16,270 nucleotides of DNA from DAOTZS01 sp034434335 (lineage in GTDB: Bacteria > Chloroflexota > Anaerolineae > CG2-30-64-16), in the NCBI GenBank assembly GCA_034434335.1, contig DAOTZS010000164.1, forward strand, positions 1-16,270, read 5' to 3'. Positions 16,001-16,270 of this stretch are shown here, piece after piece; the first letter of the stretch is position 1; each line of letters opens with the position of its first letter. The position numbers and the translations under genes are program-made. The notes beneath the pieces were generated by a model. That model saw nothing but the letters and a program-made list of their open reading frames with translations. It was not told where the DNA came from and searched no databases.

Positions 16001-16032
16001 GCGGCACGGCTGCGGTAGATATATGTAGACAT
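13030..16032 (-). CDS. Divergent Tubulin_2-like membrane-anchored protein
   Basis: This is a 1000-aa protein. The N-terminus, AAILCFGGWGLQTMLHVWPRL (residues 10-30), resembles the first strand and glycine loop of bacterial tubulin-like proteins (Pfam Tubulin_2), which usually read VIGLGGTG. Residues 198-227 (VYVIASLAEPLASALIW...) sit where those proteins have VxVVGSLAGGTGSG, so the nucleotide-binding signature loop is degenerate. AAVYAALPELEAL (254-266) and FDTVYLIDREK (300-310) match further family positions. Two membrane helices lie at about 609-631 and 639-660, with long helical, probably coiled-coil stretches around 470-500 and 675-725. The C-terminal 300 residues are not recognised. The ATG at 16032 follows AGGT at 5 bases on the - strand. 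The gene lies just upstream of the LarA-family gene. Coding status is sure from its length and composition; the fold assignment is moderate and from memory. Function is unknown. Confidence 0.65.
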   Translation of the reverse strand: MSTYIYRSRAAILCFGGWGLQTMLHVWPRLCLAQEQREVLGIAQLLPDLRQVTACAAILPQTAPAPDEAHAFSFHVLRPHPERYPLPFYLEHQLEQLALEPGPSGRDGARGNGAPWLTWSERAGSRLLQCAWQDGYVQPLLIQHSPSNGYPGRLPAGRSTMFRAGIAGAEAAVRALLNQVIDPTRLDVIQARDPFVQTTVYVIASLAEPLASALIWPIVSELVATLSSSHIAKVVALFCTSSFAPDDTRVVEEAAVYAALPELEALTGVRGRGPLTEAFQALVKSCGRPGWEYRVGQRLFDTVYLIDREKSNQALAQSPLELTLLVGNAIEAFLLADGASYLERSLGSDIGYKASPYSVLGTASDFIPLSEYIAQAIEEEQREVIAEEVLSAPEGVSMPPGTLAELGALPEKAIERFLNSNAFALFEEEGGQRQPAWLPALRVARAWLWPRQVQDLLRTTREPQTWDQIISARTEEASRELEEAVEGARRAWGLAELETERSAPEESTGASDEEWRARRTEAGFLPGILRLATERIVQDLVSAPNGLLRSRARISGWLHEVEQVLQELDRTRPQSEPEERYRHVLARWQRECIAASSREDRAARLWLRGLMFGIPALLVAAVAAWALLTLPLGWSQRIAVLASGLGVVAGLGLFIWFSATQQVRSLKDRRLAISQEYLSRTAYALLHRGLSVLYRRLHRELSLRLSTIQDAIDELSRWSRERQATAMCRLPGNVVHLRTPHPDDQIWQEVLGHIRAESGQGQHTRERFRELWRASGRALWDWQEEGNELALRVRAALARPAGEGGAGRALADIYRAYAARASEYLYPGNRLLGGHPDLVQRMAAGCRIERVVLQKIAAGESSSSYSQAAYVEDLCTRAKPSANYEIMHTLSSEALEVAFGVSPSGSNSELQRAFEQRNVPLLPSQDPFSLSLVRTVNRLVLQELSLYERCSREFWRLHRDDRRLLTLIPPDEVETMSRLYGTDVGDVVAYEQPIVLSNAS

Positions 16033-16079
16033 AAGTTACCTGCGGGCTTCGGTATAGCGAGTTACGCCTGAGCTGACGG

Positions 16080-16136
16080 CACGCGCTTCAGCCGCGCCGC
16101 GAAGCGCAGCGTAGCGGCGTCAGGCAGAAGCGCGTG
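16080..16136. repeat. Palindromic element upstream of the Tubulin_2-like gene
   Basis: Outer arms CACGCGCTTC (16080-16089) and GAAGCGCGTG (16127-16136) are perfect 10-bp complements. Inner arms CGCCGC (16095-16100) and GCGGCG (16114-16119) add 6 bp. GAAGCGC at 16101-16107 repeats the outer right arm, so GCGCTTC (16083-16089) has two possible partners. The element lies between two - strand genes and resembles a dispersed REP/MITE-type or attC-like palindrome. It could also end transcription of the upstream gene. Confidence 0.75.
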
Positions 16137-16148
16137 TTGGCCGCCGTC

Positions 16149-16270
16149 TTACGTTGCCAAGAGCCACTTCACTAGATTCTGTTTCACGCGATTCAATCGC
16201 TCTGGTGAGATTTCACCAATTGCGCCAAGAAGAATATCGCCTGATACAGTTGCCAGACGTCCAACTCGGA
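16149..16270 (-). CDS. C-terminus of a PemK/MazF-like toxin (partial, runs off the window)
   Basis: The last 39 codons of a - strand frame end at a TAA (16149-16151); the rest lies beyond the window edge. The peptide contains RVGRLATVSGDILLG and AIGEISPERLNRVKQNL, ending KWLLAT. A hydrophobic strand followed by IG-x-[IL]-S/D-x-E-x-[LM]-x-x-V-x-x-x-L is the usual end of PemK/MazF-type endoribonuclease toxins. The region is AT-richer than the gene downstream. It would be transcribed in the same direction as the Tubulin_2-like gene, separated by the palindrome. The frame is certain only as an open stretch; the family call is tentative and short. Confidence 0.45.
   Translation of the reverse strand, partial: RVGRLATVSGDILLGAIGEISPERLNRVKQNLVKWLLAT

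Noticed and set aside
16058..16150. Integron attC site
   Set aside because: The palindrome is suggestive, but the flanking GTTGGCC and GTTACGC do not fit the paired RYYYAAC/GTTRRRY core sites, and no integrase is in view; kept only as a palindromic repeat.

Overview
The window is a high-GC bacterial segment dominated by the 3' two-thirds of a complex I (NADH:quinone oxidoreductase, nuo) operon on the + strand, followed by two genes on the - strand. Gene order (nuoF-G-H-I-J-K-L-M-N), GC-rich Ala/Leu-rich proteins, a Tubulin_2-like giant protein, a LarA-family enzyme, scattered toxin-antitoxin pieces and short palindromic or 8-bp intergenic repeats together suggest a member of the Chloroflexota (Anaerolineae/Caldilineae-like). 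That placement is an inference from style and gene content; there is no marker gene in the window.

Layout, + strand: nuoF (5' truncated by the window edge, ends 894), nuoG (994-3609), nuoH (3709-4740), nuoI (4808-5281), nuoJ (5342-5863), a 64-aa truncated MazE-like antitoxin (5864-6058) overlapping a 17-codon MazF-like toxin start (6052-6105), nuoK (6125-6427), nuoL (6541-8457), a small ribbon-helix-helix antitoxin-like frame (8453-8632), nuoM (8649-10172) and nuoN (10181-11662). NuoF and NuoG carry the FMN/NADH and Fe-S electron entry chain, NuoI passes electrons towards quinone, NuoH forms the membrane side of the quinone site, and NuoJ, K, L, M and N form the proton-pumping membrane arm. 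The iron-sulfur ligands that I checked in F, G and I, and the key Glu/Lys residues in K, L, M and N, are intact, so the complex looks functional despite the inserted material.

A 7-bp hairpin at 11669-11687 separates nuoN from the convergent - strand pair: a LarA-family nickel-pincer racemase homologue (12961-11687, GTG start) preceded by a 1000-aa membrane-anchored protein (16032-13030) that I read as a divergent Tubulin_2-type protein with a degenerate nucleotide-binding loop. Upstream of that gene lie a strong palindrome (16080-16136) and, running off the window edge, what looks like the C-terminus of a PemK/MazF-type toxin.

The most unusual feature is what sits in the nuo gene junctions. 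Two junctions (J/K and L/M) hold pieces of toxin-antitoxin modules. Four junctions (G/H, H/I, K/L and, minimally, L/M) hold arrays or duplications of 8-bp units. nuoG itself carries an in-frame GC-rich palindromic insertion. No gene-free stretch exceeds about 120 bases. I saw no tRNA, rRNA, CRISPR array or intact insertion sequence.
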